DNA from: Maratus speciosus | Lineage: Eukaryota; Arthropoda; Arachnida; Araneae; Salticidae | Direction: 5' to 3' | Length of the DNA stretch: 64,000 nt | Assembly: GCA_963932465.1 (NCBI GenBank) | Contig: OZ010795.1 | Location: 523,471,451-523,535,450, forward strand | In this document: positions 45,320 to 56,647 of the stretch, piece by piece | How positions within the stretch are numbered: the stretch's first letter is position 1 | Layout: each line of letters begins with the position of its first letter | Translations under genes and position numbers: made by a program | The notes under the pieces: model-generated | Database searches by the model: none | What the model saw: the letters and a program-made list of their open reading frames with translations, nothing else | Told to the model about the DNA's origin: nothing

Positions 45320-46995
45320 AGGGTTTCGTTCATCTGATGAAACCCTATTCGTCTCGCTCCTCTGTCAGTCTGTCACAGAGCCCGTTCTAGTCTTTTCTGC
45401 GAACCATTCACAAAATTTGAACTTTTCCGCGCCCTATGATGAAATTTGCATCCCCCCCCCCATGATCCTTCGATGAAATTCACGATTTTTCAGCAGCCAT
45501 TCGACGAAATTTGAGTTTTCTTGATCCTTCGAAGAAATTGGAGTTTTCGCGATCCTTCGAAGAAATTGGAGTTATGAAATTTGCATCCCCCCCCCCCCAT
45601 GATCCTTCGATGAAATTCACGATTTTTCAGCAGCCATTCGACGAAATTTGAGTTTTCTTGATCCTTCGAAGAAATTGGAGTTTTCGCGATCCTTCGAAGA
45701 AATTGGAGTTTTCGCGATCCTTCGAAGAAATGAGAGTTTTCATGATCCTTCGAAGAAATTGGAGTTTTCATGATCCTTCGAAGAAATTGGAGTTTTCACG
45801 ATCCTTCGAAGAAATTGGAGTTTTCACGATCCTTCGAAGAAATGAGAGTTTTCACGATCCTTCGAAGAAATGAGAGTTTTCACGATCCTTCGAAGAAATG
45901 CGAGTTTTCACGATCCTTCGAAGAAATGCGAGTTTTCACGATCCTTCGAAGAAATGACAGTTTTCACGATCCTTCGAAGAAATGCGAGTTTTAACGATCC
46001 TTCGAAGAAATGAGAGTTTTCACGATCCTTGGAAGAAATGAGAGTTTACCTGATGCTTCGAAGAAATGAGAGTTTTCACAATGCTTCGAAGAAATTGGAG
46101 TTTTCGCGAACCTTCGAAGAAATTGAGTTTTCGCAATCCTTCCAAGAAATTGTAGTTTTCACGATCCTTCGAAGAAATTGTAGTTTTCACGATCCTTCGA
46201 AGAAATTGTAGTTTTCACGATCCTTCGAAGAAACTGTAGTTTTCACGATCCTTCGAAGAAATGAGAGTTTTCACGATCCTTCGAAGAAATTGGAGTTTCC
46301 ACGATCCTTCGAAGAAATGAGAGTTTTCACGATCCTTCGAAGAAATGCGAGTTTTCACGATCCTTCGAAGAAATGCGAGTTTTCACGATCCTTCGAAGAA
46401 ATGCGAGTTTTCACGATCCTTCGAAGAAATGCGAGTTTTCACGATCCTTCGAAGAAATGAGAGTTTTCACGATCCTTCGAAGAAATGCAAGTTTTAACGA
46501 TCCTTCGAAGAAATGAGAGTTTTCAGGATCCTTGGAAGAAATGAGAGTTTTCATGATGCTTCGAAGAAATGAGAGTTTTCACAATGCTTCGAAGAAGTTG
46601 GAGTTTTCGCGAACCTTCGAAGAAATTGAGTTTTCGCAATCCTTCCAAGAAATTGGAGTTTTCGTGATCCTACGAAGAAATTGAGTTTTCACGATCCTTC
46701 AAAGAAATTGAGTTTTCGTGATCCTGCGAAGAAATTTGAGTTCTCGCGATCCTTCGACGAAATTCGAGTTTTTAGCGATCCTTTGACGAAATTTACGCTT
46801 CTTTCGCGATCTCTTGACAAAATTAGCGGCATTTTTCGTGATTTTTTGACGAAATTTGAGTGTTTTTTTTTTTTTTTACAAAATCCTGCATTTGAGCGGT
46901 TCCTTCCATATTTTTAGTCGCCAGTCTTTCAAGTTTAATCGCCGGGTGGCGAGTGCTTATTTTCATCTTTACGACAAAACCCTTTTGATTTTCAT
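45320..46995 (+). repeat. 28-bp minisatellite block, possibly inside a family B-like element
   Basis: The core (about 45480-46780) consists of some 45 units with consensus GATCCTTCGAAGAAATG plus AGAGTTTTCAC, 28 bp. A 135-bp duplication with C runs precedes it (C runs at 45450 and 45585). Near the left edge AGGGTTTCGTTC and GATGAAACCCT form a hairpin (45320-45347); near the right edge ACGACAAAACCCTT (46971-46984) is roughly the inverse of the first motif. This suggests the minisatellite is the interior of a non-autonomous element. Because 28 is not a multiple of 3, long frames with 28-residue repeats appear; these are not genes. Confidence 0.8.
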
Positions 46996-47017
46996 AAAAT
47001 AAAAATAAAATTATATA

Positions 47018-47534
47018 TAGTCGACTCTGTGAAATCTGCACACTTAGGGACAGAGGGTTTTGCGGATTACACATTTTTGCAGATTATAGATCATCCATTT
47101 GTTTACATTTTACTTTTTAGAGTCTGGCAATAAATTAGAAACAACTGCACACAAATTATAATTACAATGTAAAAGAAAAACATAATGCATTATTATTTTA
47201 CTAATTGTATTAATTTTTTTAAACGTTGACACAACATAATGGTAATTTCAGTTTTGCTTTGTTGTCAATAATTTTTTTCTATAGTCTATGAACAATCATT
47301 ACTTTTTGCTCTGAGATAAAATTTTGTTGCCCTGGGAAATTTAAACATTTATGTCCAATTTATATTTAAATATTTATTCATTGGAGAATTGATAACTTAT
47401 GAAAAAAAATACCAAATTTAACTTTATCTAAGAGTTTAACTGTTAATGGAATTTTCATTGTTTACATTCCAACATGTAGTCCGGATAATAGACATTGGCG
47501 GATTATACATCAGCGGATTTCACAGAGTTGACTG
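47018..47534. mobile_element. Tigger-like non-autonomous element
   Basis: The left end is TAGTCGACTCTGTGAAATCT, the inverted right end CAGTCAACTCTGTGAAATCC, with TA on both sides. The first base is C-to-T mutated on the left. Confidence 0.8.
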
Positions 47535-47800
47535 TATTTAATAGTTCACTTATATATTATATTTAAAAAAAAAAAAAAGAAAAGAAAAAAAAGTCGCCAA
47601 ACAATGTGATTTAAGACCATAAAGTTCATAAGTGTAATATGGTCACATTTGTTACATGTTTATCATTTTTGGACCACAGTCAAATATCTTGTCTGTGCAT
47701 TCTAATTATAGAAGATTGGTAAGAAAGTATGGCAAAAACCAATCAAGACTGCAGTGAAGATAACCAAACTATGGCTGTCAGAATGATTGGTACAAAATTG

Positions 47801-47834
<34 letters not shown>

Positions 47835-48324
47835 TATTTCTACTATTATATATATATCGCCCAATCTTTATGTTTCGAGCTAAATTTGCTGTGTCAGAAC
47901 TGATTAATAAAAAGTCACTGGTCTCAAGGACTCAAACATTAGAATTTACTGGTCCACAACATAAAATTCTATTAAGCACCTTTAACCCTTTGAGCCCTCT
48001 CCCCTCCCCAGAATATAAACCAAACTCACTTTTCAGTTATCCAAAATTTTCAGAATTAATAAAATGTGAAATTTTAATTTGTTAAAAATAAAATAAAATT
48101 GTTATTTGCGATCGGGAGGGCAGAAAAGTTACTGGTTCTGCGGACAACTAAATTTTTCAAATTAGGGGCTGCCCACAACTAATGTCATGCTTGGAGTAGG
48201 GTTCGTGAAATTGTGACAAGGGGATGGGAGGGGGTAAGAAGAAATATGACATCACACATTTTGGTTAAAATAAAAGCATTAAAAATCAGCAGATTAAATT
48301 TTGAAGTTATTTTGAAATTAAAAT
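47535..48324. other. Spacer with long T run
   Basis: A T run at about 47803-47831 makes a spurious 118-codon frame. Around 48164-48245 a GGGGCTGCCCA ... GTGACAAGGGG ... ATGACATCACAC stretch resembles 50205-50307; both look like ends of one MITE family. Confidence 0.45.
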
Positions 48325-48683
48325 CAGGGGTCGATCCATGCAAAATTTGGGGCCTATTTAGGGCCCTTTCACAAAAATCTTTTTAATAAAATAGGCCCCT
48401 TCACAAAATTCCTTTTAATAAACAGGCCCTTTTCATAACATTCATTTTCATAAAAACTGTTTTAAAATGTGTAATTTGTAATTAAAACCAGATCACGAAA
48501 AACAAAAAATTTAGCAAGGGGATTTAAAGAAGTTTTTGTTTATAAATTCTTGGTTCGAATGAGTAACTGGATTTCCACTTTCGTTACAAAATGCTATTTT
48601 TCACAAAAATATTATAAAATTCACAAAAATAACTTACTTTTCACAAAATGGGCCTCAAGAATAAAAACCTGCATCGATCCTTG
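48325..48683. mobile_element. Candidate MITE, diverged termini
   Basis: The left end is CAGGGGTCGATCCATGCA, the inverted right end CAAGGATCGATGCAGG; both are followed by GGCC-containing sequence. The inside has three CCCTTTCACAAAA-type repeats. No clear target duplication. Confidence 0.5.
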
Positions 48684-48712
48684 AAAGTATTTTATACTCA
48701 TAAAGTAAGGAT

Positions 48713-49094
48713 AGTGTTGACTCTAAGCCGCTTTTTAGCAGGGCTCAGCGTTAGGCGGCCCTTTTTATTTCTTTTTAGTGCCCGGCGTCTCTTTTAAACC
48801 CTCCCGATACGCCCAGCTGCCCTTTTCAACATTTCCTATGTGCCCCGTGGCAATCCAATTGATCCCGAAAAAATATCACAAATTCTAGGCTCTCTAAACA
48901 AACCAGTTCAAAATATTTTTGTGAACAAGGTTTAAGTGTCCCTTTTTTGAAAAAAAAAATGTGCCTTTTTTTAGAACAATGTTTCCTTTTTGAAGAAATG
49001 CACCCTTTTTTAGATAGTGTTCCCCTTTTTTAGAATAGTGTTCCCTTTTTGAAAAATTACCGCCCGGCGGCCCTTTTTTTCTAGAGTCAACACT
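48713..49094. mobile_element. Candidate foldback element
   Basis: It begins AGTGTTGACTCTA and ends TAGAGTCAACACT (perfect inverse). AAGGAT flanks both sides, with one base offset on the right. Both ends lead into GGCGGCCC-type motifs. The interior is rich in CCCTTTTTT runs, which create frame artefacts. Confidence 0.65.
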
Positions 49095-49148
49095 AAAGGA
49101 TAACATTTAAAGCCAAATATATTAAATTCCATTTCAAATTCCAAAATA

Positions 49149-49949
49149 CAGTAAATTCTGTCTAAGGCGGACTCTGTGCAAGCCGGAAATCTGTCTACCG
49201 CGGAAAATTTTTCAAGTCCCGGCGAAACCATAGAAAATTACATTAATTCATGCTGCATAAGGCGGAATCTGTCTAACGCGGAAACGGAAAGTATTTTAAG
49301 GTCCCACCGAAACCAAAATTTTGCATAAGGCGGAAAGAAGCATAATTTAAAAATGAAAGGCATTTTGTTTATTAAACTTTAAAACTGATAAGTCAAATAC
49401 TCAATGTCGTGCATGTTAGTTAAATTCCGTAACACTTTGAAAAACTTAATTCAAAAGGACAGAAACTGTTTAAATTTTAAGGAATTTATGCTTGTGCCAT
49501 TTTTTATATGCAAAATTATATTTAAAAGTTAATATTTCTAGTAGAATGAGCATTTATCAAAATATATATTTTCGAAAGTGAAATATATTATACCTACTTT
49601 AAGGATGTACTCAAATTCAAAGTTAAGCGTTCTGCCTCATTCTCGAAGTTTAATGGGGGGGGGTAGGTTTTTTTTGCGTGTGTGTGTGTAAACTTCTAAT
49701 TAGCATATATTACAGCAGTACTAAGAAATTGAATAGCGTTTCTCATTTATCTATAAAGGCAAAAGATCTTTCAGAATTTCAGTTTTCAACCGATTTTTGA
49801 GTCAGGAAAATCAATAAAAAATTATCAAATTCGAGGGATTTTTTTTATGTGGGGAGGGGGAGGGGAGCTTTTTTGTATAAGCCGAAATATTGTCTACCAC
49901 GGAAAATTTTCTCAGTCCCGATCGATTCCGCCTTAGACAGAATTTACTG
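49149..49949. mobile_element. Tigger-like non-autonomous element
   Basis: The left end is CAGTAAATTCTGTCTAAGGC, the inverted right end the same for the first 20 bases, with TA on both sides (49147-49148, 49950-49951). CGGAAA-type subterminal repeats (TCTGTCTACCGCGGAAAAT, TCTAACGCGGAAAC) recur near both ends. Confidence 0.85.
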
Positions 49950-49951
49950 TA

Positions 49952-51043
49952 CTACTGTTTTCAAATGCTCTTTCATATTAATATTTTATGACTATTGCAT
50001 ATTAATTTATGTTTTTTGTCGTAAACCTTAATATTATTTCATACAAAATAAATACACATATCATATTTTATAGTTATGCTCACAAATGTCGTTAAAACAA
50101 ATAGTTAAAGTTAATATGAAAGTTTAATTATAAAGTTAAAATTTTAAATATGATCTATAAAGCAGTGCTTTGTTTCTGAACTGCAAGTATATGTTATGTA
50201 ATATAGCATGACATGCGACAAGAGGGTGGGCAAGAGGTAAGGTGAAGTGTGACAAAGGGGGGGGGGAGGCCAAAAAGTGTGACATCATTTATGGACTGCC
50301 CCTTAGTGGTCAGGTTGAATTTTCAGTGGTCGCGGACCAGCAGAACACCAAGGATTCTGAATGTTGATTTGTAAATGTAGAACCAATATTTATGTGGAGC
50401 AATATTAATTTATAAACTACCTAATTTAGAAGACAATGAGTTACTTATAGTTTCATTAGAAAGAATATTTTCTGGTTTTCATTTAATTTAGTTTAAAAAA
50501 GGTTAGGCAATAAAAATACAGGCATGCTAACATTTGCATTCAAATTCTTCAGTAAAAAATATATTTTGTTTTGTGTATAAAAATTCCCTTGACAGTGAAT
50601 GTTTGTTTTTTGTGAAAAGCAAATTGTTTCTGTTTTCAATTAGCTGACTGTCAATTTTGGTGTAAATAGAAAGAAAAAGATTGTGTTCTTTTCAGGTGCA
50701 ATATCTTTTAGTTTCCAATTTATATTAAATCTCAAAATATTTATAATCAACAATAAGTATTTGACTATTTTGATATTTGCGAACCCTGCAAAAATTTATT
50801 TTTTATCATAAGCGATAAAAATAAGAGTATTTTATGAACTTTTTTGTATTTTAATATCACCCCCCCCTCTGCCTGTTTTTTTTTCCTTTTTAAATATCCC
50901 AGCAGTAGGGGTTGTTTTGTGTGTTAATAAACGAAAGCGTTAAAAGATGTTTTTTGTTTAGTATCCTTAAATCTTGACTGAATGATACTAAAGCATTTTG
51001 GATTTTGGCTGCCAGACTGCTTGGTTTCAGAAACAAAATACTA
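49952..51043. other. AT-rich; MITE-end-like stretch at 50.2-50.3 kb
   Basis: At 50205-50307 the sequence GTGTGACATCATTTATGGAC followed by TGCCCCTTAG pairs, inverted, with GGGGCTGCCCA at 48166. It could be a MITE end or one solo copy. Nothing else is recognised. Confidence 0.4.
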
Positions 51044-51051
51044 CTACATAC

Positions 51052-52355
51052 TAGGGTGTAAAAAAATCATGATTTTTTTTTTAAAAATCAGATTTTTTAA
51101 ATTTAAATCAGATTTTTTTTATTTTTTTCCCTGTGTTAAAATATTAAACATTTACTAAGAATTAAGCATTTCAAAAATGAACAACCCTTCAGTTACTAAC
51201 ATAATCTATGTTTTTTTGCTTTAATTAATAAAATTTTAATTATGCAATTATAGAATTTACAAAAAACTGCAAATTAAAAATTTCTTTAGTAACATACAAC
51301 ATTATGTGCATTAATATTTTGTAATAATTATGTAAACCAATATTAAATACTGCTTACATTTTAAAGTTATTGGTAAATTGCATTTAATTTTAAATTGATG
51401 ATACAGATTAAATTTTGTAATTATTAAACAATTAACTTTTTAAGAACACAATCTACATTTTTGAAAAAGTGATTGAAAAAAGGTGATAAATAATAGTTTG
51501 ATAAATACATAAAGCAGCCAGTAATTTTACACAGGTTCTAAAGCGTATGTATATCAAATCGATCAAAAATTGTAGCAATGTACCTATACAGCAAATTCAC
51601 ACATAATTTAAAAATAGATTACAAAAATTGTATTTTTGAAACTTAAATCGGATTTTTTCCCCATAACATTAAAATATTTGAATAGCTACTAAATATTATA
51701 ATGTTTTGAAGTTATTTAACATTTAGTTAGATGTTTTTTTTAAATGTATAATACTACTTCTTTTTACACAGTTTAATATTTTTATAATTAACAATAACAA
51801 ATATTACATTTTTTACAAGTGATTTAGTGATCATTTTCATTACTGATCATAATGCTTTTTCACACTATTTTAAAAAATCAGAAAATATGTGATTTTATCA
51901 TCTGATTCAAATCAATTGATTAAAATCATTGACACTCTATTGCTATGTTTATTGTATAGTATAAAAGAATGAATAACTTGATTATTAAAAGGAAATTATG
52001 GCATTGTAAATTATATTAGATTGAAATATCATTTTTAAATTAAATGCTTTTTATGTTTGTTAGATAAAAACCATGCTTTTTACAAATTTACTGTACTTAA
52101 ATTTTCACAATACTCAGGAATTATGCTTAGAAACAATTATTTAAAGCTTTGTTTTGTGTATTCATAAGTCACAATACCTGTAGAAACTTTCCAAATTATG
52201 TTCATCTTAGATTTGAATACTTTTTACGTCATTTTAAACATTTGGAATTTTTTTGATAAGATTTTGAATCAATGATTTTTTTTTTAAATCACTTGATTAA
52301 AATCATGATTTAAATCGCTGATTTAAATCAACTGATTTAAATCGTTGACACCCTA
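51052..52355. mobile_element. hAT-like non-autonomous element, 1.3 kb
   Basis: It begins TAGGGTGTAAAAAAATCATG and ends ACACCCTA preceded by repeated GATTTAAATC motifs. The flanking CTACATAC at 51044-51051 and 52356-52363 is a perfect 8-bp duplication. The interior is AT-rich with no coding remnant; TTTAAATCAGATTT/ATTTAAATC motifs fill both subterminal regions. Confidence 0.8.
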
Positions 52356-52582
52356 CTACATACAGACTTGCCAAGCTCCGAAATCCAAAAATCAGAAATG
52401 AAATTAATTTTTTTTTTCAGTTTTAAATTGCGCTTTGTTGTCATATAAGATTAAATATAAACAATTACACAGACTATTAAAAAGGTGCATTACAATCAAG
52501 AGCACGGGAAAACGTGTGTAAATCAGAAGCATTGTCAAATGAAAAAGGTAATAACATCAGAAAGAATGAAATAGGTACTTAC

Positions 52583-52760
52583 ATATTTCCGGAAAAAATG
52601 TATTTATTCCAAGGTAAATGAGGTGTAGCAACGGCGACCGCTTCCTTCTTCCTCGCGAACGGCCGTCAACAACAACATCGTCTTCATCCGGGATCTTCGT
52701 AGCTCTCGTGTTTCAACCAATCAGATTCACGCTTCCAGAAAAACTGCGTTTTCTAGAAAA
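52583..52760 (-). promoter_or_regulatory. CpG-richer promoter/first-exon-like stretch
   Basis: In strongly AT-rich surroundings this stretch has many CpGs (GGCGACCGC, TCGCGAACGGCCG). It has an inverted CCAAT box relative to the minus strand (CCAATCAG on plus at 52717) and, downstream on the minus strand, a consensus splice donor GTAAGT at 52582-52577. A short frame (start near 52690) stops before the donor, so it would be 5' UTR. It lies just inside the right edge of the 23-kb segment. No downstream exon is firmly identified. Confidence 0.3.
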
Positions 52761-52813
52761 TTTCACCGTGATTTGATATCGGGCCGTTATCTGTTGCACA
52801 TGACTAAGCGATT

Positions 52814-52877
52814 AGCACATTTTCCTCGGTAATTATGCTCATAATGATACCTTTTAACCGAGGAAATTGTGCCCATC
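52814..52877. repeat. Inverted repeat
   Basis: GCACATTTTCCTCGGTAA pairs with TTAACCGAGGAAATTGTGC across about 25 bp. Unassigned. Confidence 0.65.
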
Positions 52878-52993
52878 GAAAACCGGTTCTCAGGTACTGC
52901 TCGCAAGGATATACCTGTGTTATTACTCGAGCACATTTCGAGGAATTGATGAAAGGCCGAGAAAAATACGATCTGTCGATGCTACTAGGGATA

Positions 52994-54396
52994 TTCTCTT
53001 TGGACTGTTTTCCTGTCGTACCTCTCCATGTATTTTTCTCTATTTTCTAACATATTTTCGTTTGCCAATTCCTGACACCGATTTAGCCTGTTCATGAGTC
53101 CGAAAACATACTCTGTGACAAGTTCTGGTTCGTGATTGTCGCCTGTCCATTGTTCATATAGCAACGTTTCTGGCGTTCTGAGATTTTTACAGACTACCTT
53201 CGCTGGGCTGAATCCTGTTGAGTAGCTAATCGCATTTCTTAAAGCGAATAAAGCATGGGGCAGATTTTCCTCCGATTCTGTCCCGCTCTCTACACACATG
53301 ACTTTTAATAGTCTTTTATTTGCCCTCTGCAGGCGTTCAACGTTATTTGCCATCGGATTACAAACACTAAAATGTTTTAGTTTGACACCGAATTTTTCTA
53401 ATAAAGAAGTCGTTAAGTTTGACGTAAATAATTTACCTAAGTCTGTCTGCACATCCTTCGCAAAACCTAGCCTACTGAAAACTTGCATGAGCGCTTGAAT
53501 CACGGTCTCTGACAGCATATTCTGAATAGGTATCACCTCCGGGTATTTTGAGATTATACAAAGTGCCGCAAACATGTATCTATTTCCTCTTTTTGAGTTG
53601 ACCAGGGCTACCACTAAAACTATTGAAAGCTTTGAGAATACCACGACTATGACCGGTACTCGCGTCAAAGTGGCTTTTTTTCACCGGATTTGACATAGCG
53701 TGTACGATTTGACAAAATGTTACGTGTCTTTTATAACGTTTGGCCAGAAAAAGTACCCCAAAAGCTTGTCTTTCGTTTTCTTTAGGCCTAATTGCGCAGC
53801 ATTTGCTGGGTTTCCCTGGTTGGCCATCCCGGGCCTAAATGCGCATCTGTACTCTCATGACATGCGCTCAAAATAGTTTGTCTGAATTCAGTCGGCTCGA
53901 TTACTTGTATTTGTTCTAAGCCTCTATGATCTGCTGTCTTTCTTACAACAATTTGGTCTTTGTATTCGAGAAACGATTTTTTTCATGTGCTTTTTTATTC
54001 CTTTCCTCCAGAGATTTGTTTTCTCTTTGCGCTATCTCGAGTCTGTTTTCCTCACTTTACATAAAGAGAAAGTTTCATCTTCAATCAGAGCCGGTAAGGA
54101 AATAGGTTCTTCGTTTACCCTTTCTTCCGCCGTGTCTGATTCCAATCTTTTGTCACCTATCTTTTTTTTTTTTTTTTTTTTACTGCTGCATAATCCTCTG
54201 TGATGGACCTCTTTTCTGTGACTATTCTTTGCATTTTGACAGCTTGTACTTCTGTTTTCTTTTGTTTGATTTCGCGTAATTGCGTGTATGTTTTGAGGAG
54301 TTTTTTTTTTTTTTTCGTTTTTTCCTCAATTAAATTTTGCGTTTGATTACCTAGAATGTAATAATTAATGTCGGAGTCTTCATCTGCGAAGTCCAA
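52994..54396 (-). pseudogene. Gypsy pol, upstream part: integrase zinc-binding and core domains
   Basis: Read leftwards, 54396-54000 is a Lys-rich, A-run-damaged region that I cannot assign. Then comes the integrase N-terminal part (EYKDQIVV at about 53970, SACHESTDAHLG at about 53870, YFFWPNVIKD at about 53740). The 227-codon open frame 53668-52985 holds the core: SKRGNRYMF, then ALCIISKYPEV where a catalytic Asp is expected but Cys stands, QTDLGKLFTS with the second Asp, NNVERLQRA with the Glu, TGFSPAKVV, and YMERYDRK at the C-terminal side. There the frame meets the 14-mer edge and stops (52985-52987). Stops near 53725 and 53700 and the lost Asp make it dead. The missing C-terminal module and everything downstream are found at 29.56-27.84 kb. 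Confidence 0.85.
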
Positions 54397-55348
54397 AAAA
54401 TATTAATTTAAATAATTTTTGCACCATATTCATATTAATTTAATGCATACTACTGAATATTTTACACTTATATATTAGTATTTATTATTATTTATTACTT
54501 ATTATATTAATCGAATTTCATTAAATAATATTTTACAGGGCTTTTAACAAGATTATTGAAATAAATTTATTTACATGCAAATATGCCTTTATATCTTCAT
54601 CGGATGACGGTAAAATGATTATATTTAAACATTATTAATGATTATATTATCTTCAAAACAATTCTCTTGAGGAAAAAATGTTATCTTGTGTAACTCTCTT
54701 TGCGCATAAATTAATTCATTTCACATTAATTAAAATGTAATTGAAATATCTGGAGATTTGTACACAACAACACATTTTCATTATAAATAGCTAACACGTG
54801 GGCTAAATTTGAAGAATATGCAGGATATACGCGCAGGAGACGTTTTGTAAAATGTAACATTTTAATCTGAATTCGAATAAATACAAATTACTACCGTTTA
54901 TAAAGTATCTGAAAAAATGTCTAATAAAATACATTGTATTATATTATTTTAAAAATTAAAAAAAATTGCTATGTTTTTCGGCTATAAAATATTTGTTATT
55001 TACTGCAATAGGAATGTTCTGATTCTACATAATTTAACATAAGAATAATGTCTTACTGATATATTTGTGATATTTTAGAATATTTCATAGTAACGGCAGA
55101 ATTTTACAGATACTGTATAAAGCAAGTTTTATACTGATACTAGGCTTTGACTTTTGTAAACGACTTTGAAAAAAGAAAAAAAAAAAAAGACTGAAATTAA
55201 TAATTTACGTCACATATAAAGGGTCTCCCACAAAAATTACATAGATCTACTTTAAAATTTTGTCATCATAAAGTTCTGAAATCCGGAAGATTCATAAGTA
55301 GAAGATTGGATTTTTTTTACACTGTAAAGAATTTAAAAACAACAACAA

Positions 55349-55392
<44 letters not shown>

Positions 55393-55700
55393 ATACAGCA
55401 ATTTTCCGAATACCTCTGACATTGACAGAGATTCTACTGTTATTTGAAGACGAATTTAATGAATTTTTGAGCTTCGGCTCACTAATATTTCGTGTTTTTA
55501 AGGAATAGGGACATGCGTAAAAGTTTGTTTTTCTAAACAAAAAAGTTACACTCAGATCAGTTACAGAAACACCCCTGTGTTTTGATGAAAATGTAGCTTG
55601 AGATTGAATAATGTAATAGAAAAATCGAATCGTTTACCTTAGAGTATTGAATTTTTTGTTTTTTTTTACGGGAAAATTGGCAAATCTAAGTGAAATTCTC
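54397..55700. other. AT-rich, unrecognised
   Basis: No gag, protease or 5' LTR of the gypsy element is visible here. A long A run lies at about 55350-55388. Confidence 0.55.
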
Positions 55701-55714
55701 GTTTTTAACAAAAA

Positions 55715-56647
55715 ACTAGTTAGATGTGCCAATCCCAAAACTTTCTTCTATCTCATACATGTAAATATTTCAGAAAGTACGTACATATGTTAATACTGCA
55801 ATAGTATTAGTTCAATACTGTACCAACTTTGATTTTCATCTTTAGTTCCTGCTTCAGTCCATTAATCGGAGTAGAAACGAGTTAATCTCGATCATATTTT
55901 TTATTACAATCAACAGTTTCCAGTTATTCTGTGGTACATCAGCTGTTTGACAATAGTTGGCTTAGCAGGTCTTGAGTTGCCGTCGCTGCATGAGCCGTCG
56001 ATGGGCAACAGAACTACGAAAAACGAGAAAATTATACAAAAATAGCTATCACAGAGCCCCTTTCCGGCGGAATATTTCCAAATTCAACGAGGACCTGCTG
56101 GTCATAGCCAAAAACATACATAAAACATTTGGTTCAATTCTATGCATAACTTCATACACTTTTCCATGGTACAATAATGAAAATGGCAGAGGCATCGCCC
56201 CCTTCCGGCAAAATATTTCCAAATCGAAGGAGGACCCGGTGGCTATAGCCAAAAACATACACATAAAATTTGGTTCAATTCTATGCATAACTTCATACAC
56301 TTTTCGATGGTACAATAATGAAAATGACACAAAAATCGATATTACAGTTCCCACTTTTTTACATTCAGGGAGGACATTCTGGCCATAGCCAAAAACATAC
56401 ATAAAAAATTTCATTCAATTCTATGCATAACTTCATACACTTTTCTATGGTACAATGGTAACACACCGATACACGGAGAGACGGACAGAAGGACTCAAAG
56501 ACGGACAGACAGACATTTATATTTTTCAGACAACATGTTTTTTGCGATCTCTGACTCCTAAAGCGTGTAAATCCGTTGAAAACCGGAAGGCGAAAAAAAT
56601 TTCGATTACAATACTTTCTTCTATTAAAGATAGAAGAAATTAAAAAT
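55715..56647 (+). mobile_element. Helentron-like non-autonomous element, family B copy 2
   Basis: It has the same left end (CCAATCCCAAAACTTTCTTC) and right end (ACTTTCTTCT hairpin, GATAGAAGAAATT) as the copy at 1.8-2.9 kb. The 3' block GTGTAAATCCGTTGAAAACC is shared too. The internal repeats are different in sequence: units at about 56104, 56245 and 56385 (141 and 140 bp apart) carry ATAGCCAAAAACATAC and CTATGCATAACTTCATACAC. The CAGA microsatellite is short (about 56475-56515). A 138-codon frame is repeat-derived. Confidence 0.65.

Larger units (their letters stand above)
29563..52993. other. 23.4-kb segment separating the two gypsy parts
   Basis: Both edges show the same inverted 14-mer: TATCCCTAGTAGCA at 29563-29576 and TGCTACTAGGGATA at 52980-52993. 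The right gypsy part loses its integrase frame at the right edge and the left part takes it up at the left edge, at matching residues. This is inferred to be one very large insertion; its nature is unknown. Inside lie many later MITEs (listed below), a minisatellite and a promoter-like stretch near the right edge. Confidence 0.4.

Noticed and set aside
45658..45994. Long frames with 28-residue repeats (RRNWSFHDPSKKLEFSRSFEE type)
   Set aside because: They are created by a 28-bp DNA repeat read through three frames. There is no start context, domain or codon signal, and the repeat continues beyond the frame.
45480..46780. CRISPR-like array of 28-bp repeats
   Set aside because: Units are directly adjacent with no unique spacers, and the context is eukaryotic.
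47729..48085. 118-codon plus-strand frame
   Set aside because: It is held open by a T run encoding poly-Phe; no domain is recognisable on either side.
51052..52355. Pair of unrelated AT-rich palindromes
   Set aside because: The perfect 8-bp duplication CTACATAC and TAGGGTGT/ACACCCTA ends show a single hAT-like element instead.
29563..52993. Polinton/Maverick or integrated large DNA virus as identity of the 23-kb segment
   Set aside because: No protein-primed polymerase, retroviral-like integrase of its own, ATPase, capsid or protease could be seen, and the inverted ends are 14 bp rather than hundreds.
55972..56414. 138-codon plus and 121-codon minus frames
   Set aside because: Both are read from the 141-bp tandem units of family B copy 2.
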